The notes: generated by a model from the sequence alone, not told the origin. Positions 6,274 to 15,343 are shown, numbered from the stretch's first letter. The stretch is DNA of 19,859 nt from Methylococcaceae bacterium (GCA_005779525.1 SXIZ01000296.1:1-19859); one strand, 5' to 3'. Program-made: numbers and translations.

Positions 6274-7137
6274 TTATTGCAACAATACCCCAAGATGAAT
6301 ATCGGTGTCCACCGCATCTGTACACCCGGGTGTAAACGCTAAATCCCGTTGTAAATTTATGAAATCAAATAGTTGGCTGTCGGCCAATTGCGATGGCGCA
6401 ACGTTTTGCAAACTGGAGAAAATTGTCTCCAGACGTCCAGGGAACTGTTTATCCCAACTCGTCAACATTTCTTTCATCGCCTTACGTTGTAAATTTTCCT
6501 GCGAGCCGCATAGATTACACGGAATAATCGGAAAATTCCGTTGCGCGGCGTATCGTTCGATATCTTTCTCCCGACAATACGCTAACGGTCGGATAATAAT
6601 GTTTTTCTTATCGTCACTGAGTAATTTTGGCGGCATCGCTTTCAACTTACCACCATAAAAAATATTTAAGAAAAAAGTTTCTAAAATATCATCCCGATGG
6701 TGACCTAAAGCGATTTTAGTTATGCCATTTGCTTCTGCATACCCATACAACGTCCCACGGCGTAAGCGAGAACAGAGACTACAGGTGGTCTTACCTTCTG
6801 GAATAACGCGTTTAACCACACTATAAGTATCTCTTTCGATAATATGGTAGTTCACGCCCAAAGATTCAAGATACTGCGGCAAAACATGCTCAGGAAATCC
6901 GGGTTGTTTCTGATCCAAATTGACAGCGACAATTTCAAATTGCACCGGAGCACTTTTTTGCAAACTCAATAAAATATCCAGCAAAGTAAATGAATCCTTA
7001 CCGCCAGACAAACACACCATGACTTTATCACCATTCTCAATCATGTTGTAGTCAGCAATAGCATCACCCACATAGTGACGTAAGCGTTTTTGGAGTTTGT
7101 TTTGATTATATTGAATTTTTTGCGCGGAGCTGGGCAT
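6274..7137 (-). CDS. ttcA: tRNA 2-thiocytidine(32) synthetase TtcA
   Basis: TtcA adds sulfur to C32 of certain tRNAs, using ATP activation and a [4Fe-4S] cluster. From the chosen ATG (7137) the protein has 287 residues. It shows the PP-loop SGGKDS (44-49), VNLDQKQPGFPEHVLPQYL (72-90), the cluster cysteines TTCSLCSR (Cys119, Cys122) and PCNLC (207, 210), and the family blocks LGHHRDDILETFFLN and MPPKLLSDD. An upstream in-frame GTG at 7203 would add 22 residues (including LLDLHVYRF) unlike the family N-terminus. MPSSAQKIQYNQNKLQKRL fits better, although its ribosome site is poor. The C-terminus is shorter than in E. coli, which is common. It is independent of the flanking fabB and terC as far as can be seen. 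Confidence 0.93.
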   Translation of the reverse strand: MPSSAQKIQYNQNKLQKRLRHYVGDAIADYNMIENGDKVMVCLSGGKDSFTLLDILLSLQKSAPVQFEIVAVNLDQKQPGFPEHVLPQYLESLGVNYHIIERDTYSVVKRVIPEGKTTCSLCSRLRRGTLYGYAEANGITKIALGHHRDDILETFFLNIFYGGKLKAMPPKLLSDDKKNIIIRPLAYCREKDIERYAAQRNFPIIPCNLCGSQENLQRKAMKEMLTSWDKQFPGRLETIFSSLQNVAPSQLADSQLFDFINLQRDLAFTPGCTDAVDTDIHLGVLLQ

Positions 7138-7308
7138 AAATCTATAAACGTGTAGGTCGAGCAACACCTTGCTGCCCATCATTAAAGCATGCATCCCTAG
7201 CACAGAAGTGCAACGGGCTAAACCTGCTCGTAAAATTAAAATCGATGACTATGGCTTGACTCAAGAGGACTGAGTGCTTGAGCATGCATAGAACCCTCTG
7301 ATTTAAGG

Positions 7309-7331
7309 AGCACACAATAAAATTATGTGCT
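7309..7331 (-). other. Hairpin in the fabB-ttcA gap
   Basis: AGCACACAAT (7309-7318) and ATTATGTGCT (7322-7331) form a 10-bp stem with one C-A mismatch and a 3-base loop, 55 bases beyond the fabB stop codon. There is no U-tract after it on the minus strand, so it is not a standard terminator. It may protect the 3' end of the fabAB mRNA or help Rho-dependent termination. The rest of the gap 7138-7386 holds a 6-bp repeat pair (CTCAAG 7260-7265, CTTGAG 7277-7282) and nothing else I can name. Confidence 0.35.
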
Positions 7332-7386
7332 ACCCTCAAGAAAGCCGCATCGTTTAGCAGAATAGTGGAGATAAATGTCGGGCTTT

Positions 7387-8607
7387 TCAACCTTGATAGC
7401 GTTGAAAAATCAACGTGGCATTGGTGCCGCCAAATCCAAAACTGTTCGACATAATCGTATTCAGCGTAATATTCTCTTGCAGCTCGCGCACAATGGGAAT
7501 ATCCAGCGCATTAGGATCAAGATGTACGATATTTGCAGAGGCACTTAAAAAGTTTTCCTGCATCATCAATAATGCATAAATCGATTCATTCACGCCTGCA
7601 GCCCCTAAGGCATGTCCAGTCAGAGATTTGGTGGAACTGACTTTGGGCACATTGCCAGGACCAAAAACGCTACGTAAGGCTTCAAGTTCTTTGGTATCGC
7701 CGACAGGCGTACTGGTTCCATGCGCATTGATATAATCTATAGGATCGTGTACTGTCGCCATCGCTTGCTGCATGCATCGAATCGCACCTTCACCAGAAGG
7801 CTGCACCATATCGTAACCATCAGAAGTCGCACCGTAACCAACGAGTTCAGCATAGATTTTAGCGCCACGTGCTTTCGCATGCTCAAGCTCTTCAATCACT
7901 AAAACACCGCCGCCACCGGAGATCACAAAGCCGTCACGCGTTTCGTCATAAGGTCTAGAGGCAGTCGCAGGGGTATCGTTATATTTGGAAGATAAGGCAC
8001 CCATCGCATCGAATAACACCGACATGGTCCAATGAACTTCTTCACCGCCCCCAGCAAACACCACATCTTGTTTACCCATTTGAATCAACTCCATCGCATG
8101 CCCAATGCAATGCGCACTCGTCGCACACGCTGAGCTGATAGAATAATTCACGCCTTTAATTTTGTAAGGCGTTGCTAAGCAAGCGGTATTGGTACTCGAC
8201 ATAGTTCTAGGAACCATATAAGGTCCTACTTTTTTAACGCCTTTCTCGCGCAAGATATCTGCAGCTTCCACCAGATTTGAGGTCGAAGGTCCTCCTGACC
8301 CCATCACCAGTCCAGTGCGATAATTGGACACCTCGTTTTCACTCAGCCCTGAATCATCGATTGCCTGTTGCATAGCAATATAGTTAAAGGCGGCACCATC
8401 ACCCATAAAGCGTTTAACTTTGCGGTCAATCAGGGCATCTAGATCGATGTTAATGGGACCATGCACATGACTTCTAAACCCTAGTTTTGCGTAGTCTTCA
8501 GCAAACACAATACCAGAGCGACCACTTCTGAGCGATTGCACAACTTCATCGCGGTTATTGCCAATACTGGATACAATCCCTAAACCGGTCACAACTACTC
8601 GTTTCAT
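7387..8607 (-). CDS. fabB: 3-oxoacyl-[acyl-carrier-protein] synthase I FabB
   Basis: FabB condenses malonyl-ACP with acyl-ACP and is needed to elongate the cis-3-decenoyl intermediate made by FabA. This 406-residue protein has the complete thiolase-fold active site: Cys161 in SISSACATSAHCIGH, His296 in NAHGTSTPVGD, and Lys327 and His332 in SSTKSLTGHALGAAGVNE. The C-terminal NSFGFGGTNAT block is intact. Its length equals that of E. coli FabB, and pairing with fabA separates it from FabF. The ATG at 8607 has TAGGAGT 8 bases upstream, lying within the 11-base gap after the fabA stop, so the two form an operon in the order fabA-fabB. It acts in the cytosol and supplies unsaturated fatty acids for membrane phospholipids. 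Confidence 0.96.
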   Translation of the reverse strand: MKRVVVTGLGIVSSIGNNRDEVVQSLRSGRSGIVFAEDYAKLGFRSHVHGPINIDLDALIDRKVKRFMGDGAAFNYIAMQQAIDDSGLSENEVSNYRTGLVMGSGGPSTSNLVEAADILREKGVKKVGPYMVPRTMSSTNTACLATPYKIKGVNYSISSACATSAHCIGHAMELIQMGKQDVVFAGGGEEVHWTMSVLFDAMGALSSKYNDTPATASRPYDETRDGFVISGGGGVLVIEELEHAKARGAKIYAELVGYGATSDGYDMVQPSGEGAIRCMQQAMATVHDPIDYINAHGTSTPVGDTKELEALRSVFGPGNVPKVSSTKSLTGHALGAAGVNESIYALLMMQENFLSASANIVHLDPNALDIPIVRELQENITLNTIMSNSFGFGGTNATLIFQRYQG

Positions 8608-8618
8608 TATGTAGACTC

Positions 8619-9134
8619 CTAAAAATCTTGGGTAGATGTGAACAGACCGACACGTAAATCTGTGGCTTCATAAATGACTTTGCCATCTACTTCCATCGTA
8701 GCATCCGCAATGCCCATCACCAATTTACGTAAAATAACGCGTTTTAACTGAATACGATAAGTGACTTTTTTGGCATGCGGCAATACTTGTCCTTTAAATT
8801 TCACTTCACCGACCCCCAGAGCACGACCTTTTCCGGGTCCGCCCATCCAGCAAAGATAGAATCCGACTAATTGCCACATAGCATCTAGACCTAAACACCC
8901 AGGCATCACTGGGTCACCCTGAAAATGACACGCAAAAAACCATAAGTCGGGGTTAATGTCGAGCTCTGCAATAATTTCGCCTTTGTCGTATGCGCCGCCT
9001 TCGTCCGAAATATGTATGATTCTATCCATCATCAGCATATTGGGCAGAGGCAATTGTGCATTGTCCGGCCCATACAATTCGCCTCTACCAGATTTTAATA
9101 ATTCTTCTCGGGTAAAGCTGTGCTGTTTTACCAT
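8619..9134 (-). CDS. fabA: 3-hydroxydecanoyl-ACP dehydratase/isomerase FabA
   Basis: FabA dehydrates 3-hydroxydecanoyl-ACP and isomerises the trans-2 product to cis-3-decenoyl-ACP, the branch point to unsaturated fatty acids. This 171-residue protein aligns by eye with E. coli FabA over its entire length. The N-terminal block YTKEDLL/RGEL appears as FTREELLKSGRGELYG, then NMLMMDRI (32-39), catalytic His70 in FFACHFQGDPVMPG, and Asp84 in CLGLDAMWQLVGFY, at the same positions as in E. coli. GKGRALGVGEVKF follows. The start at 9134 fits the family N-terminus, with a TAGGT ribosome site 8 bases away. It is the first gene of fabA-fabB. I saw no clear FadR- or FabR-like operator in the upstream 283 bases. 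Confidence 0.97.
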   Translation of the reverse strand: MVKQHSFTREELLKSGRGELYGPDNAQLPLPNMLMMDRIIHISDEGGAYDKGEIIAELDINPDLWFFACHFQGDPVMPGCLGLDAMWQLVGFYLCWMGGPGKGRALGVGEVKFKGQVLPHAKKVTYRIQLKRVILRKLVMGIADATMEVDGKVIYEATDLRVGLFTSTQDF

Positions 9135-9155
9135 TGGGTTTATACCTAAAATTAA

Positions 9156-9184
9156 TTTATATTATTTATTATTATTAATGTCCA
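9156..9184 (-). promoter_or_regulatory. Candidate sigma-70 promoter of fabAB
   Basis: On the minus strand TGGACA (complement of 9179-9184) is separated by 17 bases from TATAAA (complement of 9156-9161). Initiation near 9149 would give a leader of only about 15 bases, holding the TAGGT ribosome site. The surrounding run of TAAT-like repeats is AT-rich, so chance matches are likely. The rest of the 9135-9417 gap has a 6-bp inverted repeat at 9372-9398 and no gene. Confidence 0.35.
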
Positions 9185-9417
9185 TTTTCGACCAAAGCAC
9201 AAAATCTTTATTGCCAAATGCAATCATAAGCATGCCTGGCGTCTGAGATAGGCAAAATAAAAGTTGTTAACGGAGACTTTTTATATAACTTGATGTTATC
9301 GGCTAAAGCTTAGTTTAAATTTCAGTTATTACGCTCACGCTTAAGACTACGGTTATAACACCATACTTCCCAGAGGTGACATTATCTTACAGACCTCTAA
9401 AAAAATCAGCTCAAATT

Positions 9418-11322
9418 TTATAATGGCTGGATATCGCGCACAAAATCACGCATTTTTAGGGTATTCCGATGTAAACGCTGTTGGTAGACCATCGCATAAT
9501 AGAGTACCGAAGTTACATATTTGCGAGTTTCCTTAAAAGGGATAGTTTCTATCCAGACATCTGCGGGGACTATCCCTGTTTTGGGCAACCAACTATCTAC
9601 CCGGTGTGGCCCAGCATTGTACGCCGCTGCAGCTAGAGCAAAATGCCCATTAAACTGCTGCAGTAACTTTTTATAATAATAGCTTCCAAACTGAATATTG
9701 GTTTCAGGATTGTAAAGATTACTTACCGCACCCAACGTGGTATTTAATTCTTTAGCAATTTGTGACCCCGTGCTAGGCATGATTTGCATCAATCCTTTAG
9801 CCCCGACTGGCGATTCAGCATCTTGATTAAAAGCACTTTCCTGGCGTATTAACCCAAAAACCACCGCGGGGTCTAAGCGGTGCGTTTCAGCAGTTTGCAA
9901 TACTTGATCTTGATAAAATAGTGGAAAACGTAAATCCACGTCATCCCAATGCTCAGCTTTGGCAATGGTAAAAATTGCGATATGCTGCCAACCCCACTGC
10001 TGAGCAATTTTAGCCGCGGCAATTATATGCTCTTTATCCAAGGATTTAATTAAAAACCACCATTGCGCTTGAGCTTCATGTTCACGTTTTAACGTACGCA
10101 GCTCCTGAATAAGCTGCATATCCGCACTCCCCTGCAGTTCGCTGAGTAATTCTGGTCGCACTGCAACTGGTTGATCAGCCAGTTGATAGTCTAAACCGAC
10201 ATAATCCGCTGCAAGATAGCTATAGTAATCGCGTTTGCTGGCGGCCTGTTTAAACAATGCTTGAGCCGCGTCCTGCTGTCCCAACTCAGTCAAAGCACGT
10301 GCACGCCAATATTGCCAGCGAGGTAAATTCTGATCTTCAGGACTTAAGAGCGCGCTTACTTCTTGCACGTGCGCCCAATTATTTTCGAGCAAAGCCGTGC
10401 GCAAGCGCCATTCTTTAACGTCGGCATCGTTAGTTTTAAGCTGTACCAAACGCTGATAGGCGCCTGGAAGTTGATTTTTAGCTAAACTTAACGCCAAATG
10501 TAGCTCAACTTGAGCACGTAAGTCTGGATCTAGGTTTAAATTTTTACCCTTACTATCCCACAGTAAAGTAGCGTAACTGGGATTTTTATGCGCCAGTTTT
10601 TGAATCGCATGTGCGAATATTTGAGCTTGGTAGGCTTCTGGCAAACGCTCAAAAGCAGGTGAAGTAATCGACTCGGGTGCGCTATGCACGCGTATCCAAA
10701 ATTTGGCACTTGCTTGTTGTTCGTTGGACATTAAGGGCAGCAATTGTTCTGCTAAACGTGGCAGATTATTTTGCAATGCATTAGCAAAACGTTTCCAGAC
10801 GAGTTCGGCGCTCATCAGCGGTGAGGCTTTTAAAGCGTTTACTAAATAATCACATGCCGACGGCAACTCTTCCCCACGTAGCCATAAAGCTTTGACAGTC
10901 TCCAATGCCACGTCTTTCTTATCACCCAAAAACTGTGCGTGCTGGTACAGACATTGTAAATCCACCGCCTCAGTGGCTTGGTAAGAGCGACTAATTTCAT
11001 CCCAGCGTTGCTGCGCAGCTATAAAATGTAACCATTTGCCACGCAATAGTTCTCCATAACGTGAATTTGGGTATTTATCCAAAAACACGGTCATGGACTC
11101 TGTCTGACCCAGGTTCTTCTTTAACCATTGATATTGTAAATAAGGGTATAAAGGATAGTCCGCAAGTTGCGCAATCAAATCTGGGACTTCAGGTTTGTTT
11201 TGTGCCAGTAGCAGCTCAATCTGCTGAAACTGTGCACGCTGCGCTATCAAATCATTAGCATAAGCGCTGATACTATGGAAAATGATCAGCGTCAGTAATA
11301 CAAAGCGGAAGCAACTTGACAT
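9418..11322 (-). CDS. slt: Soluble lytic murein transglycosylase Slt
   Basis: Slt cleaves the beta-1,4 MurNAc-GlcNAc bond of peptidoglycan and forms 1,6-anhydro ends. The 634-residue protein starts with a signal peptide (FRFVLLTLIIFHSISAYA, 5-22) and has no lipobox, so it is periplasmic. Residues of about 25-460 form the alpha-helical superhelical U/L domain typical of Slt70, rich in TPR-like helices with LW, YW and QWWF aromatics. The C-terminal lysozyme-like domain shows FGLIRQESAFNQDAESPVGA with catalytic Glu495, GLMQIMPSTG, YNPETNIQFGSYY and AAAYNAGPHRVDSW. The length agrees with E. coli Slt70. The ATG at 11322 has a weak ribosome site but places the signal peptide correctly. It is divergent from the ABC transporter across 89 bases. 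Confidence 0.94.
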   Translation of the reverse strand: MSSCFRFVLLTLIIFHSISAYANDLIAQRAQFQQIELLLAQNKPEVPDLIAQLADYPLYPYLQYQWLKKNLGQTESMTVFLDKYPNSRYGELLRGKWLHFIAAQQRWDEISRSYQATEAVDLQCLYQHAQFLGDKKDVALETVKALWLRGEELPSACDYLVNALKASPLMSAELVWKRFANALQNNLPRLAEQLLPLMSNEQQASAKFWIRVHSAPESITSPAFERLPEAYQAQIFAHAIQKLAHKNPSYATLLWDSKGKNLNLDPDLRAQVELHLALSLAKNQLPGAYQRLVQLKTNDADVKEWRLRTALLENNWAHVQEVSALLSPEDQNLPRWQYWRARALTELGQQDAAQALFKQAASKRDYYSYLAADYVGLDYQLADQPVAVRPELLSELQGSADMQLIQELRTLKREHEAQAQWWFLIKSLDKEHIIAAAKIAQQWGWQHIAIFTIAKAEHWDDVDLRFPLFYQDQVLQTAETHRLDPAVVFGLIRQESAFNQDAESPVGAKGLMQIMPSTGSQIAKELNTTLGAVSNLYNPETNIQFGSYYYKKLLQQFNGHFALAAAAYNAGPHRVDSWLPKTGIVPADVWIETIPFKETRKYVTSVLYYAMVYQQRLHRNTLKMRDFVRDIQPL

Positions 11323-11349
11323 AATAAGTGGTAAAGTAAAAATAAATTT

Positions 11350-11378
11350 TCCCTAAACAGTCTAAGCATCGCTATAAT
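11350..11378 (+). promoter_or_regulatory. Candidate promoter of the ABC exporter gene
   Basis: A perfect TATAAT at 11373-11378 lies 33 bases before the GTG start, inside the 89-base divergent region with slt. The -35 position 17 bases upstream (11350-11355, TCCCTA) is poor, so it may need an activator. Initiation near 11385 would give a leader of about 27 bases. Confidence 0.45.
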
Positions 11379-11411
11379 TTAAGCGAAATAGATCATTGTG
11401 TTGAAACTTCT

Positions 11412-13211
11412 GTGGCCCCAAATAATTCCGCCCCCAATCCCTCAGCCTATACTTGGCGATATATCTATCAACTGGCGTTAAAACATAAAAAAGAATTGGT
11501 AACTGCACATATCATAGCGGTTTTAGGCGCGATTACTAGCGTTCCGGTACCTTTATTAATGCCCTTGCTGGTGGATGAGGTGTTACTGCATAAACCCGGC
11601 ATCGCTATTGCGACTATTGATAGATTTACGCCCACAGAGTGGCATCTGCCCGTCATTTATATCGCGGTCATTTTAATCATTAGTTTGTTATTGCGCATAA
11701 TTTCTCTGGTGTTGGGCGTTATCCAGACCCGGCAATTTTGTATTATTGCGAAAAACATCATCTTTAAAATTCGCAGCCGCCAAATTCAGCACTTGCAAAC
11801 TATATCCATGGCGGAATATGAAAGTTTAGGTACGGGCACAGTAGTCACTAACTTGATCACCGACCTCGATACTCTAGATAACTTTATCGGTAGCACCATT
11901 AGTCGACTGCTAGTGGCGCTCTTAACCATTGTTGGAACCGCGGCTGTGTTGATCTGGATGGACTGGCGCTTGGGTCTGTTTATTATGTTGCTCAATCCGG
12001 TGGTGATTTATTTTACCCGCAGTGTCGGTGGTAGAATCAAAACCTTAAAAACCAATGAAAACTCGGCCTATGAGGTATTTCAACAAGCGTTGAACGATAC
12101 CTTGGGTGCGATCCATCAAATTCGTGCCAGCAACCGTGAACAGTACTACGGACAGCAACTGATCCTGTCTGCACGCCATGTAAAAAATCATTCCATTAAT
12201 TTTGCTTGGCAAAGCGATGCGGCTACCCGCACCAGCTATCTCATTTTCTTGTTTGGATTTGATGTATTTCGTGCGGTATCCATGCTGATGGTATTTTATT
12301 CCAATCTCAGTATTGGCTACATGCTCGCGGTATTTGGTTATCTATGGTACATGATGGCCCCGGTACAAGAGGTTTTAGGCATCCAGTATGCGTTTTATTC
12401 TGCAAAAGCCGCATTACTGCGCATCAATAAATTACAGAAGCTGCAGCAAGAGCCGCTGTATCCCCATCTCGCCAATCCCTTCGCCGATTCCAAAACTGTA
12501 AGTATTGATATCAAAGACTTATATTTTACCTATACCGACGAATCGATTTTGAACGGTATCAATTTGCATGTCAATGCAGGCGAAAAAGTGGCGCTTGTAG
12601 GTGCAAGTGGCGGCGGTAAATCCACTTTAATTCAAACCTTGATCGGACTTTATCCTCCCAGTAGTGGCATGATTTATTTCGCGGGTGTCCCCATTGATCA
12701 AATCGGTTTGGATATCGTACGTGAACATGTCTGCACAGTATTACAAAATCCCGCCATGTTTAACGATAGCATTCGCGCCAACTTAACGATGGGACGTACC
12801 ATCCCTGACTCCGTTTTATGGCATGCACTCGCTATTGCTCAGTTACAGGATACCGTCAGTGCCCTGGAAAAAGGCCTAGATACGATTATCGGTTTACAAG
12901 GTATGCGCCTTTCGGGCGGGCAACGTCAACGCATGGCGATTGCACGTATGATTGTAGCCAATCCCAGCGTGGTGATCTTGGATGAAGCCACATCGGCCTT
13001 GGATGCGGAAACTGAATTTCGTTTACATGCCGCCTTGCAGGAATTTCTTGCAGGCCGCACCACCATCATCATTGCGCATCGCTTAAGTGCTGTGAAGCAA
13101 GCAGACCATGTCTATGTTTTTGAAGATGGCAAAATTTGCGAGCAAGGTCAACATGCCACCTTAATTGCCCAAAACGGCTTGTATGCCAAACTTTATGGCG
13201 AATATCAGTGA
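11412..13211 (+). CDS. MsbA-like ABC exporter, fused membrane and ATPase domains
   Basis: This 599-residue half-transporter, acting as a dimer, has an N-terminal six-helix ABC exporter membrane domain (about 30-330) and a C-terminal ATPase domain. The latter shows Walker A GASGGGKST (397-405, Lys403), a Q-loop at CTVLQNPAMFND, signature LSGGQ (500-504), Walker B VVILDEATSALD (about 522-533), and the switch His in IIAHRLSA. Everything needed for ATP hydrolysis is intact. The substrate is not evident: it could be lipid, peptide or drug. It is the only gene upstream of the PHP nuclease gene, 34 bases away, which does not reveal its cargo. The GTG start is chosen because no ATG lies in frame near the N-terminus; it has no good ribosome site. 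Confidence 0.88.
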   Translation: MAPNNSAPNPSAYTWRYIYQLALKHKKELVTAHIIAVLGAITSVPVPLLMPLLVDEVLLHKPGIAIATIDRFTPTEWHLPVIYIAVILIISLLLRIISLVLGVIQTRQFCIIAKNIIFKIRSRQIQHLQTISMAEYESLGTGTVVTNLITDLDTLDNFIGSTISRLLVALLTIVGTAAVLIWMDWRLGLFIMLLNPVVIYFTRSVGGRIKTLKTNENSAYEVFQQALNDTLGAIHQIRASNREQYYGQQLILSARHVKNHSINFAWQSDAATRTSYLIFLFGFDVFRAVSMLMVFYSNLSIGYMLAVFGYLWYMMAPVQEVLGIQYAFYSAKAALLRINKLQKLQQEPLYPHLANPFADSKTVSIDIKDLYFTYTDESILNGINLHVNAGEKVALVGASGGGKSTLIQTLIGLYPPSSGMIYFAGVPIDQIGLDIVREHVCTVLQNPAMFNDSIRANLTMGRTIPDSVLWHALAIAQLQDTVSALEKGLDTIIGLQGMRLSGGQRQRMAIARMIVANPSVVILDEATSALDAETEFRLHAALQEFLAGRTTIIIAHRLSAVKQADHVYVFEDGKICEQGQHATLIAQNGLYAKLYGEYQ

Positions 13212-13245
13212 TACCTCATTAAGCGCCAATTTAACCCATAAAACT

Positions 13246-14082
13246 ATGACTGAACTTTTTGATTTACACTGCCACTCCAATGCCTCAGACGGAGCACTCT
13301 CACCACAAGCCCTAATGCAACGTGCCCAGCAACAAGGCGTAACCTGTCTTGCATTAACAGATCACGATACCATTAACGGCCTAGCCGCGGCAGAACAGCA
13401 AGCCAAAGCCTTAAATATGCGCTTTATTTCCGGGATAGAGATCTCCGTGACCTGGGAAAATCATTGCTTACATGTGGTCGGTTTAAATATAGACCCCAAC
13501 AATCAAGCGTTACAATTGGGTATAACAGGCTTACAAAGTATCAGAGTAGAACGTGCGCAAAAAATCGCCCATAAATTGGCGCAAAAGCGTATTCCAGATG
13601 TCTATGCTGCGGTGCTCGACGCCGCTGGAAGCGGCATGATCACTCGCAGTCATTTTGCGGATTATTTATTAAAAAATGGACATGTCAGCACCCAGCAAGA
13701 AGCATTTGATCGTTATTTAGGTCAAGGCAAAGCCGCGTATGTCTCCACTACTTGGGCATCACTTCCCGAGGCGGTCGCTTGGATTACCAAAGCAGGAGGC
13801 GTTGCGGTGTTGGCACACCCGTTACGTTATAAATTATCGACGCGCTGGATGAATCGTTTGTTAACCGCATTCAAAAGTGTGGGAGGTCAAGGTATAGAAG
13901 TCATCACGGCGCGCTGTTCAGCGGATGAAATTGCCGTAGTCAGCAAATATGCACGTAATTTTGAATTGCTGGCATCGATAGGTTCAGATTTTCATAACCC
14001 TGCCAATCAATGGGTGGAATTAGGACGCTTACAAGCTTTACCTCCAAATTTAACGCCTATTTGGCAGTCATTTAAGCTCTAA
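13246..14082 (+). CDS. rnm: PHP-domain 5'-3' exoribonuclease (RNase AM/YciV family)
   Basis: This 278-residue PHP phosphoesterase has the metal-binding set: FDLHCHSNASDG (5-16), ALTDHDTINGL (36-46), SGIEISVTWENHCLHVVGL (62-80), VLAHPLRY and, near the end, GSDFHNPANQWVELGRL. The blocks match E. coli YciV (RNase AM) throughout. That enzyme removes 5' nucleotides from short RNAs and trims the 5' ends of rRNA; other PHP proteins are DNA or histidinol phosphatases, so activity is inferred from family. I chose the ATG at 13246 because MTELFDLHCH puts the first metal ligands at the usual distance. Starts at 13165 (TTG) and 13195 (ATG) would overlap the ABC gene and add residues foreign to the family. 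It is likely co-transcribed with the ABC exporter. Confidence 0.82.
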   Translation: MTELFDLHCHSNASDGALSPQALMQRAQQQGVTCLALTDHDTINGLAAAEQQAKALNMRFISGIEISVTWENHCLHVVGLNIDPNNQALQLGITGLQSIRVERAQKIAHKLAQKRIPDVYAAVLDAAGSGMITRSHFADYLLKNGHVSTQQEAFDRYLGQGKAAYVSTTWASLPEAVAWITKAGGVAVLAHPLRYKLSTRWMNRLLTAFKSVGGQGIEVITARCSADEIAVVSKYARNFELLASIGSDFHNPANQWVELGRLQALPPNLTPIWQSFKL

Positions 14083-14171
14083 ACACAACTGATCAATGAT
14101 GCTGCCATCTGAAGAGTATCGCAGTTAAATCAACACGCATTGTAAATGTTCGTTACCAGTGCCCAGCACAC

Positions 14172-15293
14172 TTACCAAAACAAATCATCATGATAAATGG
14201 GCTTAGGAATTTTAAAGCCTTTCAACCACGTTTTAAGCTGTTTAGTATTTTGAAACAGTTCCATATCCTGCTTTAGGCTTTGAATATTCGCCTTCATATC
14301 CGCTATATCTCTATGCAACTGATGCAGCATTTGCTGGGGTTTTATTTCCGCAAACGGCGGAATATTCAAATTGGCTTTTAACGGTAAAGTAATCTGTTCA
14401 ATTTCCTGCTTGAGTTCATCCAATTGTTCAGCGAGTATCTTATTAAAATACTTCAAACGATCTTCAGCTATATCATTGAGATGAGCTTGGTCAATTTGTT
14501 CTATTTCGAGTTGCAACGCCAAAAGCTTGAGCAAATCTTTTTTGTCATAGGCAATATTCACGCGTTGCATCATCGCGGTTTTGCGTTCGCGTTCCTCTGG
14601 ATCTTGCTCACGATCTGGATGTAAAGTGCGCACCAGTTTGCGATACACTTCTTGAATCGATTGACTGATATTTTGCCGTTCCTCCTGCTCACGCGCTTCT
14701 TTGGCTAATTGCTTAGGGGTTTTCTTACGTTTACTTTTGGCTTCAGCCGCTAAGCGTTCTTGCTCTTCTATCTGTTGCCGCGCATTTTCGGCAAAAGCTT
14801 GCATTTGCTCTGGCGATTGCACATCTAAATCCTCTGGCATATCCAGATTAAACGCCTCTTTAAACATCGATTTCATCATATCTTGCATCAGGGCACTTTC
14901 TAACGCTTGCTCCTCATCAAAATCGGCATCATGGTATTTATTGAACAAATCTTTTAGTTGTTCACCATATTCTGGCATCAGCTGCTCTAATAGCTCAGTA
15001 ATTAAATAGCTCAGCTTGTTTTTATCGGTTTTTTTGAACAAAGCATCGTCATAAGCACTATCCAAGACCTTTACCAGTTCAAGTTGCAACTGAGAATAAT
15101 CTTCATACAGCGGTATATATTCAACAGTGGCTTTTTGTTGCAAAACGGGTATTTGAGTCTGCCATTCTTGTAACAGCTGCTTCTGCTGCTCAATTCTTTT
15201 ACTCAGGGTATTAAACTGCTTTTGCGCTTTCGATAAAATTTTTTTATCGGTATGTTGGCGGATTTGTACGGACTTATGTGACGATGTGGACAT
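14172..15293 (-). CDS. J-domain coiled-coil protein, probable DnaK co-chaperone
   Basis: This 373-residue soluble, highly charged protein is mostly predicted helix and coiled coil. A J-domain lies in the middle: ISQSIQEVYRKLVRTLHPDR (209-228) with the HPD tripeptide at 225-227 and MMQRVNIAYDKKDLLKLLAL (241-260) as the following helices. Residues 15-56 are Gln/Lys-rich coiled coil, 127-205 are acidic then strongly basic, and 265-355 are again coiled coil. HPD is the motif that stimulates Hsp70 ATPase, so it should recruit DnaK to an unknown client. It lacks the Gly/Phe and zinc domains of DnaJ. It lies 108 bases after ispA with its own possible promoter. Homologues of this design exist in several gammaproteobacteria, without known function. 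Confidence 0.8.
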   Translation of the reverse strand: MSTSSHKSVQIRQHTDKKILSKAQKQFNTLSKRIEQQKQLLQEWQTQIPVLQQKATVEYIPLYEDYSQLQLELVKVLDSAYDDALFKKTDKNKLSYLITELLEQLMPEYGEQLKDLFNKYHDADFDEEQALESALMQDMMKSMFKEAFNLDMPEDLDVQSPEQMQAFAENARQQIEEQERLAAEAKSKRKKTPKQLAKEAREQEERQNISQSIQEVYRKLVRTLHPDREQDPEERERKTAMMQRVNIAYDKKDLLKLLALQLEIEQIDQAHLNDIAEDRLKYFNKILAEQLDELKQEIEQITLPLKANLNIPPFAEIKPQQMLHQLHRDIADMKANIQSLKQDMELFQNTKQLKTWLKGFKIPKPIYHDDLFW

Positions 15294-15313
15294 AGGCTGA
15301 CGAGTTACAAAAG

Positions 15314-15343
15314 TTTACAGAGTACATCAGAGTGTATAGTCAA
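15314..15343 (-). promoter_or_regulatory. Candidate promoter of the J-domain gene
   Basis: On the minus strand TTGACT (complement of 15338-15343) and TGTAAA (complement of 15314-15319) are 18 bases apart, in the 108-base ispA/J-domain gap. Initiation would fall near 15307, giving a very short leader. The -35 is good and the -10 moderate. No terminator was seen after ispA, so read-through is also likely. Confidence 0.35.

Noticed and set aside
7138..7203. GTG-initiated N-terminal extension of TtcA
   Set aside because: The 22 extra residues are unlike the short polar N-terminus of TtcA; the ATG at 7137 is the better fit despite a weak ribosome site.
7142..7390. Minus-strand 82-codon frame filling the fabB-ttcA gap
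   Set aside because: Its composition is haphazard, it has no domain-like pattern, it has no ribosome site, and it overlaps the fabB stop. It reads as chance open frame.
8956..9246. Plus-strand 96-codon frame across the fabA 5' end
   Set aside because: Most of it is antisense to strongly conserved fabA codons, and the remainder is AT-rich promoter sequence.
9372..9398. AGAGGT/ACCTCT inverted repeat after slt
   Set aside because: The arms are only 6 bp, the loop is 15 bases, and the T-run on the minus strand comes before the stem rather than after, so it is not a terminator for slt.
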